Assembly: GCF_004028095.1 (NCBI RefSeq)
Contig: NZ_SBHM01000007.1
Location: forward strand, 1,922,001-1,986,000
DNA length: 64,000 nucleotides
Reading direction: 5' to 3'
Origin: Paenarthrobacter ureafaciens
GTDB taxonomy: Bacteria; Actinomycetota; Actinomycetes; Actinomycetales; Micrococcaceae
In this document: piece after piece, positions 51,945 to 60,807 of the stretch
How positions within the stretch are numbered: the stretch's first letter is position 1
Layout: each line of letters opens with the position of its first letter
Notes under the pieces: model-generated
What the model was told of the DNA's origin: nothing
Seen by the model: only the letters and a program-made list of their open reading frames with translations
The model's database searches: none
Program-made: the position numbers and the translations under genes

Positions 51945-52028
51945 CCAGGCACCTGCCGAGCACGCCACAACCGATAAACCCAAACCTGACATTCAAAACC
52001 CGGATTCGAAACACACCCAAGGAGATTC

Positions 52029-53567
52029 ATGTCCCGCGCACGCATTACGCTCGATCGCGACTTCACCGTAGGCGAGGTACCCCGCCGGCTTTTCGGTTCT
52101 TTCGTGGAACACATGGGCCGCTGTGTCTACACCGGCATCTACGAACCCGGCCACCCGGAGGCAGATGAGAAGGGCTTCCGCCAGGATGTCCTCAAGCTCG
52201 TCAAGGAACTCGGTGCCACCGTGATCCGCTACCCAGGCGGCAACTTCGTCTCCGGTTATAACTGGGAAGACGGCATCGGCCCCCGGGAGGACCGGCCGCG
52301 CCGCCTGGACGGAGCCTGGCACACCGTGGAGACCAACGCATTCGGCCTCCACGAGTTCGTGGACTGGTCCCGGCAGGCCGGCACCGAAATCATGGAGGCC
52401 ATCAACCTGGGGACCAAGGGAGTGGATGCTGCCCGCCAGATCGTGGAATACGCCAACCACCCCGGCGGCAGCTACTGGTCCGACCTCCGGGCCAGGAATG
52501 GCCACAAGGACCCGTTCGACATCAAGCTGTGGTGCCTCGGCAACGAGATGGACGGGCCGTGGCAGATCGGGCACAAGACCGCCGAGGAATATGGCCGGTT
52601 GGCACAGGAAGCTGCCAAAGCAATGCGCTTCGTGGATCCCACCATTGAGTTAGTGGCCTGCGGAAGTTCCAACTCCGGGATGCCCACGTTCGGAGCGTGG
52701 GAGCAAACGGTGCTCACCCACACCTATGACGAGGTGGACTACGTTTCCCTCCACGCCTACTACCAGGAGCACGACGGCGACGTCGGCAGCTTCCTCGCTT
52801 CCGCCGTCGACACCGACTACTTCATCGAGTCGGTGGTGGCGACCGCCGACGCTGTCCGGGCCAAGGGCAAGCACAAGAAGCACATCAACCTGTCCTTCGA
52901 CGAGTGGAACGTCTGGTACCAGCGCGGCCGGGACACCGAGGACCAGTTGAGCAACATCGTCAAGGGCCCGTGGGTTGAACACCCGCGGGTGATCGAGGAC
53001 AAGTACAACGTCACCGACGCCGTGGTGGTGGGGACTCTGCTGAACTCGTTGCTGCGGCACGGCGACCGCGTGAAGATCGCCAACCAGGCGCAGCTGGTCA
53101 ACGTGATCGCGCCGATCTTCAGCGAGGCCAACGGACCGGCGTGGAAGCAGTCCATCTTCCACCCGTTCGCACGCATGGCCGAGCTGGCCAAGGGGCAGAT
53201 CCTGCAGCTGTCCGTGAACTCGGACAAGTACTCGAACGCGCGTTTCGGCGACACCGACCTGGTGGACGTCAGCGCCACGTGGAACGAGGAAACGGGCCGG
53301 GTTGCCTTGTTCTTCGCCAACCGCGGACTGGAGGAGGCCGCCGACGTCGAGGCAGCCCTGCATGGTTTCGACGCCCGCCAGGTTCTTCGGGCCGAGGTCC
53401 TGGAAATACCCGACGGCGGGGACCGCTTCACCATCAACAGCCAGTCCCAGCCGGACCGGGTGGGGCTGACGCCACTGGAAGGCGTCAAGGCCTCCGGTTC
53501 CGAGCTGCGGCTGACGCTGCCCGCTTTGTCCTGGGCCGTCGTCGAACTCGAGGTGGCGAAAGCCTAG
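52029..53567 (+). CDS. abfA: Alpha-N-arabinofuranosidase, GH51
   Basis: Intracellular GH51 enzyme of 512 aa removing terminal alpha-L-arabinofuranosyl units. The acid/base is Glu173 in CLGNEMDGPW and the nucleophile Glu292 in SFDEWNVWY; RYPGGNFVSGYNWEDGIGP and the C-terminal beta domain (LPALSWAVVEL) are typical. No signal peptide is seen, so imported arabino-oligosaccharides are the probable substrates, matching the ABC genes directly upstream. CAAGGAGATTC precedes the ATG. It is the last gene of the LacI-linked operon and is followed by a long palindrome. Confidence 0.96.
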   Translation: MSRARITLDRDFTVGEVPRRLFGSFVEHMGRCVYTGIYEPGHPEADEKGFRQDVLKLVKELGATVIRYPGGNFVSGYNWEDGIGPREDRPRRLDGAWHTVETNAFGLHEFVDWSRQAGTEIMEAINLGTKGVDAARQIVEYANHPGGSYWSDLRARNGHKDPFDIKLWCLGNEMDGPWQIGHKTAEEYGRLAQEAAKAMRFVDPTIELVACGSSNSGMPTFGAWEQTVLTHTYDEVDYVSLHAYYQEHDGDVGSFLASAVDTDYFIESVVATADAVRAKGKHKKHINLSFDEWNVWYQRGRDTEDQLSNIVKGPWVEHPRVIEDKYNVTDAVVVGTLLNSLLRHGDRVKIANQAQLVNVIAPIFSEANGPAWKQSIFHPFARMAELAKGQILQLSVNSDKYSNARFGDTDLVDVSATWNEETGRVALFFANRGLEEAADVEAALHGFDARQVLRAEVLEIPDGGDRFTINSQSQPDRVGLTPLEGVKASGSELRLTLPALSWAVVELEVAKA

Positions 53568-53599
53568 CCCCCGCACCCAACCGGGCGGCACCCAACCGG

Positions 53600-53647
53600 G
53601 TCGCAGTTGAGCGCATTTTGAGCCGTCAAAACGCGCTTAACTGCGAC
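53600..53647. repeat. 22-bp-arm palindrome after the GH51 gene
   Basis: Arms at 53600-53621 and 53626-53647 (GTCGCAGTTGAGCGCATTTT/GA and complement) match at 20 of 22 positions around loop GCCG. It is preceded by two CACCCAACCGGG direct repeats (about 53575-53600). It can act as a terminator for the two convergent genes, but is unusually long and AT-balanced, like a palindromic repeat element. Confidence 0.8.
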
Positions 53648-53676
53648 CTACTTGGGGGGAGTACGACGGCGGGTGG

Positions 53677-54378
53677 TCAGTTGACGGCGCAGCCGTCCGG
53701 GCCGCAGGCCTCGGCGTCGGAGGATCCCACCGGGATCAGCGGGTTGGCTTCCTGCCACGCCTGGTTGAGGGCTTGGGAGAAGAGCTCGGCCGGCTGGGCG
53801 CCGGAGATGCCGTACTTGCGGTCGATGACGAAGAACGGGACGCCGGTGACGCCGATGGCGCGGGCCTCGTTGATGTCCATGGTGACCTGTTCGCTGAACT
53901 TGTCCGTGGTGAAGAGTTCAGCCACCTCATCGGCCGGAAGATCCAGCGCCTCACCGAGCCCGGTCAGGTACTCCTGGCTTCCGATGTCCTTGCCGTGCTC
54001 AAAGTGGTCGCTGAGCAGGCGCTCCTTCGCCAGGTCCTGCTTGCCGTGGGTGGCTGCCAAATGGATGAGCCGGTGGGCCGTGAAGCTGTTGGCCACCACA
54101 ACGCTGTCAAAGTGGTAATCCAGCCCTTCGTCCTTCGCAGTCTGCGTGACGTGGGCGAACATCTGCTTGACCTGCTCCGGAGCCATGCCCTTGCGCTTGC
54201 TCAGGTAGTCCAGCTCGGTACCGTCGTAGTGTTCGGGGACGGAAGGATCCAGTTGGTAGCTCCGCCATTCCACCTCCACCGAATCGCGATGCGGGAACTG
54301 TGCAAGGGCACTTTCAAAACGGCGCTTGCCGATGTAGCACCACGGGCAGGCGACGTCGGACCAGATCTCAATCTTCAT
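53677..54378 (-). CDS. DsbA-family (FrnE-like) oxidoreductase
   Basis: Cytosolic thioredoxin-fold protein of 233 aa. The active site CPWC lies in IEIWSDVACPWCYIGKRRFE at the N-terminus. A helical insertion and the cis-Pro region GVTGVPFFVIDRKYGISGAQ follow, as in FrnE/DsbA-like and 2-hydroxychromene-2-carboxylate isomerase relatives. The C-terminus has an extra Cys pair (EACGPDGCAVN). A disulfide isomerase/oxidoreductase or stress role is likely. The start is ATG 54378 (MKIEIWSDV); the ORF extending to 54738 is antisense to the glycosyltransferase gene. Confidence 0.93.
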   Translation of the reverse strand: MKIEIWSDVACPWCYIGKRRFESALAQFPHRDSVEVEWRSYQLDPSVPEHYDGTELDYLSKRKGMAPEQVKQMFAHVTQTAKDEGLDYHFDSVVVANSFTAHRLIHLAATHGKQDLAKERLLSDHFEHGKDIGSQEYLTGLGEALDLPADEVAELFTTDKFSEQVTMDINEARAIGVTGVPFFVIDRKYGISGAQPAELFSQALNQAWQEANPLIPVGSSDAEACGPDGCAVN

Positions 54379-54508
54379 GCCTGCGTCAACCGGGGCAGCA
54401 CAGGGAGCATTCCGGCAACAGGCTGTTATTTTCCTCACGGGGCTAATAGCCTTGATCCGGGTTAGGAAGTCAGCCCGCTGTGTATGGGGGTTATGCGCGG
54501 AGGCATGG

Positions 54509-55582
54509 ATGCGCATTGGACTTATTGTTGGACCCTGGTTCACCGTCCCGCCGGAGAAATACGGCGGAACCGAGCGCGTCGTGGATGCCCTTGCGCGGGC
54601 GCTCAGCGACGCCGGGCACGACGTTCTCCTCGCGGCGTCGTCGGACAGTACCTGTCCGGTACCCCAACTGGACGGGCTGGGTCCCAGCCGTCCGGGCGAA
54701 CTCGGGGAGACGCTGAGCGAACTGGAACACATCATCAAGGCCTATGCGGGCATGGGCGAGGTGGATATCATCCATGACCACACCCTGGGCGGGCCCCTGT
54801 ACGGGCACAGGCCCCCGGGCGTTCCGGTGGTTACCACCATCCACGGACCGCTGAATGAGCAATCGGCGGTGCTGTACCGGGCCATGGCATCAGACACGGC
54901 GGTGATCGCCATTTCCCACTGCCAGCGGTCCCGGGTGCCCGATGTTCCGATGTCGGCCGTGATCCATCACGGATTGGATCTCTCCACGGTGTCCGTCGGC
55001 AGCGGCAGCGGAGGCTACGCTTGCTTCGTTGGCCGCATGTGCCCGGACAAAGGGCTCATGGAGGCGGTGGGGATCGCCCGGGAAGCCGGGATACCCCTGC
55101 GGATCGCCGCCAAGATGCACGCCAAGGACGAACAGCGTTTCTACCAGGAAGTGGTGAAGCCTGCGCTGGGCCCACAGGAGGAGTTCCTGGGTGAGCTGGC
55201 TGATCCGGAGAAGTACCAGCTGATGGGTGACGCCGCCGTCCTCATCAATCCGATTCAATGGCACGAACCGTTCGGGCTGGTGATGATCGAGGCATTGGCC
55301 ACCGGAACCCCGGTCATTGCTACGCCCATGGGTGCAGCCCCGGAGATCATCCAGCACGGCAAGACCGGATTCCTGGGCGACGTCCACCAGCTGGCCGGTT
55401 TCGTGGACGCCGCAACGAAGCTTAGCCGCGCCGAATGCCGGAGAGCCGTTGAGGGGTACTTCAGTGCAGGCCGGATGGCAGCGGAACATCTGGAGCTCTA
55501 CGCGCGGGTGATCGAACAATTCAAGGGCAAGGGGGTTACGGGCGGGCCTTACGTGAAAGAGAATCAAAGGCAGGCCTTTTAA
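54509..55582 (+). CDS. GT4-family glycosyltransferase
   Basis: Retaining GT-B glycosyltransferase of 357 aa. The N-terminal domain begins MRIGLIVGPWFTVPPEKYGG-TERVV, with IIHDHTLGGPLYG. The donor site has the E-x7-E motif EPFGLVMIEAL, then ATGTPVIATPMGAAPEII, and FVGRMCPDKGLMEA earlier. The start ATG 54509 has GGAGG 5 nt upstream; longer ORFs start in the divergent gene. It is followed after 27 bp by a glycogen-debranching-type gene, so the pair likely acts in storage glucan or trehalose-like sugar metabolism, though the acceptor is unknown. Confidence 0.93.
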   Translation: MRIGLIVGPWFTVPPEKYGGTERVVDALARALSDAGHDVLLAASSDSTCPVPQLDGLGPSRPGELGETLSELEHIIKAYAGMGEVDIIHDHTLGGPLYGHRPPGVPVVTTIHGPLNEQSAVLYRAMASDTAVIAISHCQRSRVPDVPMSAVIHHGLDLSTVSVGSGSGGYACFVGRMCPDKGLMEAVGIAREAGIPLRIAAKMHAKDEQRFYQEVVKPALGPQEEFLGELADPEKYQLMGDAAVLINPIQWHEPFGLVMIEALATGTPVIATPMGAAPEIIQHGKTGFLGDVHQLAGFVDAATKLSRAECRRAVEGYFSAGRMAAEHLELYARVIEQFKGKGVTGGPYVKENQRQAF

Positions 55583-55609
55583 AACCGCAGCTAAGGAGCC
55601 CCACCGCCC

Positions 55610-57745
55610 ATGACAGCCTGGAATGCAGATACAGAAGCAGGAGCGTCCGAACTGGGGGCGGTGACGGTCGTCGAAGGCTCTTCCTTCTGCATCTCATCCC
55701 ATACAGGTGACGTCCACGCCGGGGGTTCGCAGGGCGCTTACTACCAGGACACCCGAATCGTCTCCCGCTGGGTACTGCGCATCAACGGCGAACCGCGCGA
55801 GCCCTTGGTGGCCCGCAATCCGACGGCTTTCCAAGCAGAATATGTGGGCCGGGCCTGCACTGAGGACGGCCGGTTCGAGAGCCCGTTGCTGGTCCAGCAC
55901 CAGCGCAGCATCGGCTCGGGACTTCGGGATGACATCACTATCCGGAACTACTCCAGCGAGCCGTCCAACTGCACCATCGAAGTGATCCTCGACGCCGATC
56001 TTGCGGACCTTTTTGACGTCAAGGGTGGTCGCGCCGGACACGTTGACGGGACCCTGAAGACCGCGCATGAGGACCGGTTGTACATCGAGTCCCGCCACTC
56101 AAACGGACAGCAGCGGGGCGTTTCCTTCCACGCAGAGGGGGCAAAGGTCACCGAGGAAGGGCTGACGTTCAATGTCACTATCCCTGCCAGGACCCACTGG
56201 ACCGCCACTGTGATTGCCCTGCCCATCACCAATGGGAAAGAACCGGAAAATCCCTTTACCGCGGCGACGCCGCTCAGCCACAGCGTCGGCGCGCAACGCC
56301 ATGAACAGTGGGAGGAGCACGTTCCCCGCATCCGCGTTACCGACATCAACGTCACCGGTGTGCTGGAGAAGAGCCAGCGCGACCTCGGCTCCCTGCGGAT
56401 CTTCGACGCGAAACACCCCGACCGTGCTGCCGTAGCGGCCGGAGCGCCCTGGTTCATGGCGTTGTTCGGCAGGGACTCGCTGCTGGCCTCCTACATGTCA
56501 CTCATGGTCGACCCCAGCCTCGCCGCCGGCACCCTGCAAACGTTGGCAGGCCTGCAGGGGACCAAAGTGGACATCGACTCCGAAGAGGAGCCGGGACGGA
56601 TACCCCACGAAGTCAGGCTCGGGGTGACTGCGGGGCTCTCGCTCGGCGGCACAGCCTACTACGGGACAGCCGATGCCACACCGCTCTTCGTCTCCACCCT
56701 GGGCGAACTCAGCCGCTGGGGACTGGGGTCGGACATCATCGAATCCCTGCTCCCGCATGCCGACCGGGCGATCGAGTGGATGGAGAAGTACGGCGACCGC
56801 GACGGCGATGGGTTCATCGAGTACCAGAGGCCGAACCCCCACGGCCTGATCAACCAAGGGTGGAAGGACTCATGGGACGGCATCAACTTCGCCGACGGAA
56901 CCATGGCGGAGGCGCCGATCGCACTCTGCGAAGTCCAGGCTTACGCCTATGCGGCGTACGTGGGCCGTTCCCTGCTGGCACGCGCGGCGGGGGACACCGC
57001 CGTCGAACGCCGCTGCGCGGACCGGGCCGAGGCACTCAAGGAGGCCTTCAACAAGACTTTCTGGCTGCCGGACAAGGGCTATTACGCGCTCGCCCTGGAC
57101 AAGGACAAGAAGCCCGTGGATTCGTGCACGTCCAATATGGGCCACTGCCTGTGGGTTGGCATCGTGGACGAAGACAAAGCGCCGCTGGTGGCCGAGCGGC
57201 TCATGTCGCCTGAAATGTTCACCGGCTGGGGGATCCGCACCCTCGCCTCGGACATGGGGGCCTACAACCCCGTCAGCTACCACAACGGTTCGGTGTGGCC
57301 CCACGACACGGCGATCGTCGCCACCGGATTGATGCGATATGGCTTCGTTGAGGAAGCCAGTCGCGTTGCCAGCGGATTGTTCGACGCCGCCAAGCACTTC
57401 GGCGGCCGGCTTCCGGAACTTTTCTGCGGCTTTGACCGCTCGGACTTTCCGGAGCCCGTTCCCTATCCGACGGCGTGTTCCCCGCAGGCATGGGCGGCTG
57501 CGGCTCCGGTGCAGCTCGCCAGGATCCTGCTGCGCTTCGATCCGGACTTCACCCGGGACGTGCTGCACCTGGCACCGATACTCCCCGCATCCTTCGGGAC
57601 GTTCAGCGCTGACAACGTCTTGCTGGGTGACTCACGGATCACCATCGAGGCAGCCGGGCCCACGGGGTCGGTGGCGGGGTTGCCGGAAAACCTGCGGCTG
57701 CGCAACGATCCGCGGCCGCCGTTGGCCGGGGACCTGTTCGGCTAG
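55610..57745 (+). CDS. Amylo-alpha-1,6-glucosidase / debranching-type enzyme
   Basis: A 711-aa protein of the bacterial/archaeal glycogen debranching family. The N-terminal domain (about 15-215) has the family pattern EGSSFCISSHTGDVHAGG, GAYYQDTRIVSRWVLRINGE. The (alpha/alpha)6 catalytic barrel follows, with PWFMALFGRDSLLASYMSLM, KYGDRDGDGFIEYQRPNPHG, QGWKDSWDGINFADGTMAEA and YHNGSVWPHDTAIVATGLMR, containing the acidic catalytic residues. Some relatives hydrolyse other glucosides, so the exact substrate is uncertain. AAGGAG upstream of ATG 55610. Its TAG overlaps the stop of the convergent GNAT gene (CTAG). Confidence 0.93.
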   Translation: MTAWNADTEAGASELGAVTVVEGSSFCISSHTGDVHAGGSQGAYYQDTRIVSRWVLRINGEPREPLVARNPTAFQAEYVGRACTEDGRFESPLLVQHQRSIGSGLRDDITIRNYSSEPSNCTIEVILDADLADLFDVKGGRAGHVDGTLKTAHEDRLYIESRHSNGQQRGVSFHAEGAKVTEEGLTFNVTIPARTHWTATVIALPITNGKEPENPFTAATPLSHSVGAQRHEQWEEHVPRIRVTDINVTGVLEKSQRDLGSLRIFDAKHPDRAAVAAGAPWFMALFGRDSLLASYMSLMVDPSLAAGTLQTLAGLQGTKVDIDSEEEPGRIPHEVRLGVTAGLSLGGTAYYGTADATPLFVSTLGELSRWGLGSDIIESLLPHADRAIEWMEKYGDRDGDGFIEYQRPNPHGLINQGWKDSWDGINFADGTMAEAPIALCEVQAYAYAAYVGRSLLARAAGDTAVERRCADRAEALKEAFNKTFWLPDKGYYALALDKDKKPVDSCTSNMGHCLWVGIVDEDKAPLVAERLMSPEMFTGWGIRTLASDMGAYNPVSYHNGSVWPHDTAIVATGLMRYGFVEEASRVASGLFDAAKHFGGRLPELFCGFDRSDFPEPVPYPTACSPQAWAAAAPVQLARILLRFDPDFTRDVLHLAPILPASFGTFSADNVLLGDSRITIEAAGPTGSVAGLPENLRLRNDPRPPLAGDLFG

Positions 57746-58272
57746 ACCGCGTACTCCATGACGAAGTCGTGCTCCACGGTGTTGCCCAGCTGGAATGACT
57801 TGGTGCCCACCCGTTCGAAGCCGTTCTTCTCGTAGAAACGGATGGCCTTGGCGTTCTGGCTGTTGACTCCGAGCCACACACCGGCCGCTCCCTTGTCTGC
57901 CGCATCGGCAAGGGAGGCCTTCATGAGCCGGGCAGCTGCGCCGTGGCCGTGGTGTTCGGGATGGACGTAGCACTTGCTGAGTTCGGTGGAAGGCTGGGCT
58001 GAGAGGACCGAGGCCACATCGGGGTCGCTGGCGGGCTTGGCGATGAGCATGGTGTAGCCGTTCAGTTGGCCGGCGTCATCGAGCACGAGGATGGTGATGT
58101 TCGCGTCCGCGAGGTACTCGGCGAACCTGGCCTCGCTCAGGTGCTTCTCCAGATGGGCCTGGATGTCCTCCGGGGAGGAGCCCGGCGGGCACGCCAGCGG
58201 AAAGGTGACGGCCGCAAGCTCAGCGAGCTTCCCGGCGTCGTTGCTTGTAGCGGTGCGGATAGTCTCGGTCAA
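57742..58272 (-). CDS. GNAT N-acetyltransferase
   Basis: Acetyl-CoA-dependent acetyltransferase of 176 aa. Motif A appears as LSKCYVHPEHHGHGAAARLM (the HGxGAA acetyl-CoA loop) and motif B as VWLGVNSQNAKAIRFYEKNG-FERVG. The start is TTG 58272 (MTETIRTATSNDAGKLAEL) with GGAGGG about 9 nt upstream; a longer ORF to 58314 lacks this support. The substrate is unknown. The stop shares CTAG with the convergent debranching gene. The terminator of the upstream usp/tct operon ends about 25 bp before its start. Confidence 0.9.
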   Translation of the reverse strand: MTETIRTATSNDAGKLAELAAVTFPLACPPGSSPEDIQAHLEKHLSEARFAEYLADANITILVLDDAGQLNGYTMLIAKPASDPDVASVLSAQPSTELSKCYVHPEHHGHGAAARLMKASLADAADKGAAGVWLGVNSQNAKAIRFYEKNGFERVGTKSFQLGNTVEHDFVMEYAV

Positions 58273-58298
58273 CGCAGTGTCCCTCCAGGAGTCGGGTA

Positions 58299-58339
58299 CG
58301 GAAAATGCCCCCAAGAACGCATCTTAGGGGCATTTTCCG
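58299..58339. terminator. Terminator of the tctCBA-usp operon
   Basis: 13-bp perfect stem CGGAAAATGCCCC (58299-58311) / GGGGCATTTTCCG (58327-58339) immediately after the usp stop on the minus strand. Confidence 0.85.
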
Positions 58340-58351
58340 TGCGCAAAACTC

Positions 58352-58744
58352 CTAGTCGGCTTTGACTGCCAGCACCGGGCAGTCCGCTTCCAGCAGGATC
58401 CGTTGGGAGACGCTGCCCATGATGAGCTTTCCAACGGGGCTGCGCCGACGCAGTCCGATCACGATCAGATCCGCGTCGTGTTCATCTGCGGCATCCAGGA
58501 CCTCGGCCGCCGCGTCATGGCCACGAACCGGTTGCGTGATGGTGTGGCTGATGCCTTGCGTTGCAAGCCGTTGCTCGATTCCCTGGATGTCCGGCTCCTG
58601 GGCGTAGCGGTTGTCCACCAGGGCATCGCCCTTCGAGGAATTGATGACGAGGAGGTGGTTGTTGCTCTTCTTTGCCTCGGCGATGGCCTGCGTCAGCGCG
58701 GCCTCACCTTCCGGCGTGGGGACGTATCCCACCACGATGGTCAT
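58352..58744 (-). CDS. Universal stress protein (UspA domain)
   Basis: Single-domain UspA protein of 130 aa. It opens MTIVVGYVPTPEGEAALTQA. The C-terminal nucleotide loop GLRRRSPVGKLIMGSVSQRI corresponds to the G-2x-G-9x-G(S/T) ATP-binding pattern, then LLEADCPVLAVK. It lies 21 bp downstream of tctA and before the operon terminator, so it is expressed with the tricarboxylate transporter. That placement is conserved in some actinobacteria as far as I recall; its role there is unknown. Confidence 0.93.
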   Translation of the reverse strand: MTIVVGYVPTPEGEAALTQAIAEAKKSNNHLLVINSSKGDALVDNRYAQEPDIQGIEQRLATQGISHTITQPVRGHDAAAEVLDAADEHDADLIVIGLRRRSPVGKLIMGSVSQRILLEADCPVLAVKAD

Positions 58745-58765
58745 GGGTTCTCCTGTTTCTTGGTG

Positions 58766-60304
58766 TTAGTCGCTGTAGTCCGCAGCACCGGAATTGGCGG
58801 GAAGCAGCGGGTCCTTGGCTGGACGTTTGGGCCGGATGAGCTTGTACGCAAACGGCCAAACCAGCACGATCGCAACGATGATGTACACAACGATCGCGAT
58901 CGGCTCGCTGAAGAGCCCGGCGGGGTCGCCGGCGCTCAGTTGCAGGGTCTTGCGGAGTTGGCCTTCGATCCGCGGGCCGAGGATGACGCCGAGGATCAAG
59001 GGCAGGACAGGTAGGCCGAAGCGGCGCATCATGAAGCCCAGGGCACCGAGGACCAGCAGGATCACCAGGTCGAACGCCTGCAGGTTCACCGAGTAGGCGC
59101 CCAAGGTGGCGAAGAACAGGATTCCTGCGTACAGGTAGGGCCGCGGTAGTTGGAGCAGTTTGGCCCACAGCGGAGCCAGTGGCAGGTTGATGAGCAACAG
59201 CAGCAGGTTGCCGATGAACAGGCTGGCGATCAGGGCCCACACCAGCGGTCCCTGGCTGGCAAAGAGCTGCGGTCCCGGCTGGATGCCGTAGGTGGTGAAG
59301 GCTGCGAGCATGACGGCGGCCGTTGCGTTGGTGGGCAGGCCCAGCGCCAGCATGGGGGTCAGGGTGCCCGCCGCGGCTGCGTTGTTGGCAGCTTCCGGCC
59401 CGGCAACGCCTTCGATTGCGCCCTTGCCGAATTCTTCAGGGTGCTTGCTTAGCCGCTTCTCGGTGACGTAGGAGAGGAAGGTGGGGATCTCCGCTCCGCC
59501 TGCGGGAAGGGCGCCGAACGGGAAGCCGAACGCGGTGCCGCGGAGCCACGGCTTCCAGGAACGGCTCCAGTCCTTCTTCCCCATCCAGGGGCGGCCTACG
59601 GGAATGATGTGCAATGGGCTGCGGCGAAGGTGGGCGGCTACCCAGAGTGCCTCACCAACAGCAAAAATGGCGACGGCGACAACCACAATGTCCAGGCCGT
59701 CGGCCAGGAACGGCTGGCCGAACGTCAAGCGGCGTTGGCCGGTGACCGAATCGATGCCCACCAGGCCGATGGCCAGCCCGAGTGCCAGTGATGCAAAGCC
59801 GCGGAGCCTGGACGAACCAAGGACCGCTGTTACTGCCAGCAGGGCCAGGACCATGATGGCGAAGTAGCTGGGGGCGCCAAGGCTGACGGCGAACTTGACC
59901 ACGATCGGCGCGAAGACGGCCAACAAGGCGGTGCCGATGGTGCCGGCAACGAACGAGCCGATGGCGGCCGTGGCCAGCGCTTGGGCGGCCCGCCCGGCCT
60001 TGGCCATCTTGTTGCCCTCAATGGCTGTGACAACGGACGATGACTCACCCGGGGTGTTGAGCAGGATGGAGGTGGTGGAACCGCCGTACATGCCGCCGTA
60101 GTAGATGCCGGCGAACATGATGAAAGCGCTGGTAGGTTCCAACGCGTACGTCACGGGCAGGAGCAGGGCCACGGTCATGGCCGGTCCCAGGCCGGGGAGG
60201 ACACCAACGGCGGTGCCGAGGAGTACGCCGATCATGGCGTACAGGAGGTTCATGGGGGTCAGGGCGGTGGCAAAACCGTCCATCAGCGAGGACAGGACGT
60301 CCAT
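58766..60304 (-). CDS. tctA: Tripartite tricarboxylate transporter, large permease TctA
   Basis: Large membrane subunit of the TTT family, 512 aa, about 12 helices. Family landmarks: [56 protein letters not shown], and the repeated half [40 protein letters not shown]. It uses a sodium or proton gradient to take up tricarboxylates such as citrate delivered by TctC. Its start shares one base with the stop of tctB. Regulation is probably by the divergent two-component system. Confidence 0.96.
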   Translation of the reverse strand: MDVLSSLMDGFATALTPMNLLYAMIGVLLGTAVGVLPGLGPAMTVALLLPVTYALEPTSAFIMFAGIYYGGMYGGSTTSILLNTPGESSSVVTAIEGNKMAKAGRAAQALATAAIGSFVAGTIGTALLAVFAPIVVKFAVSLGAPSYFAIMVLALLAVTAVLGSSRLRGFASLALGLAIGLVGIDSVTGQRRLTFGQPFLADGLDIVVVAVAIFAVGEALWVAAHLRRSPLHIIPVGRPWMGKKDWSRSWKPWLRGTAFGFPFGALPAGGAEIPTFLSYVTEKRLSKHPEEFGKGAIEGVAGPEAANNAAAAGTLTPMLALGLPTNATAAVMLAAFTTYGIQPGPQLFASQGPLVWALIASLFIGNLLLLLINLPLAPLWAKLLQLPRPYLYAGILFFATLGAYSVNLQAFDLVILLVLGALGFMMRRFGLPVLPLILGVILGPRIEGQLRKTLQLSAGDPAGLFSEPIAIVVYIIVAIVLVWPFAYKLIRPKRPAKDPLLPANSGAADYSD

Positions 60305-60807
60305 CAGAGGATTCCTTCCAGAAGCCCGGCGGGCAGTGCAATGCCCAGGCCGAGGTAGAAGCCGTAGAAGGTCAGCAGGGAGAGTGCCAGGGCAATCAGG
60401 CCGTCACGGACATAGCGCCGGCTGCCCAGGGCCAAAACGCTGCCCCAGAAGAGGAGAGTTCCGGAGATCACCCATCCGGCCCAGTCAATGAGCAGGATGT
60501 TCAGGATGAAGGCGCCCGCCAAGGGGAGGACCGTCTTCCAATCGGCGGGGTGCGCCAGGTCGACGTCTTCGCCGCCTTCGGCTTCACCCTTGCCGCCGCG
60601 GAGGACGTTGATGGCCAGCAGAACGGCACAAACCAGCAAGAGGCCTGCGACGATGAACGGCACAGTCTTGGGCCCAACCGGGTCCGATTTGGAGTACGGG
60701 GTGGCCAGGCCGTTGGCGTCCAGGAAGACCAGGACCCCGGCCGCGCCGAGCAGGAGGGAAACTCCCAGCTCGGCGCGGCCCTTGAGGCCTTTTACTGCAG
60801 TGCTCAC
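60304..60807 (-). CDS. tctB: Tripartite tricarboxylate transporter, small permease TctB
   Basis: Small membrane subunit of 167 aa with four helices (about 15-30, 47-65, 92-112 and 125-155). The family is poorly conserved, but size, topology and position between tctC and tctA identify it. A charged loop ([20 protein letters not shown]) separates helix 2 and 3. Its start overlaps the tctC stop by 4 bp. Confidence 0.92.
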   Translation of the reverse strand: MSTAVKGLKGRAELGVSLLLGAAGVLVFLDANGLATPYSKSDPVGPKTVPFIVAGLLLVCAVLLAINVLRGGKGEAEGGEDVDLAHPADWKTVLPLAGAFILNILLIDWAGWVISGTLLFWGSVLALGSRRYVRDGLIALALSLLTFYGFYLGLGIALPAGLLEGIL

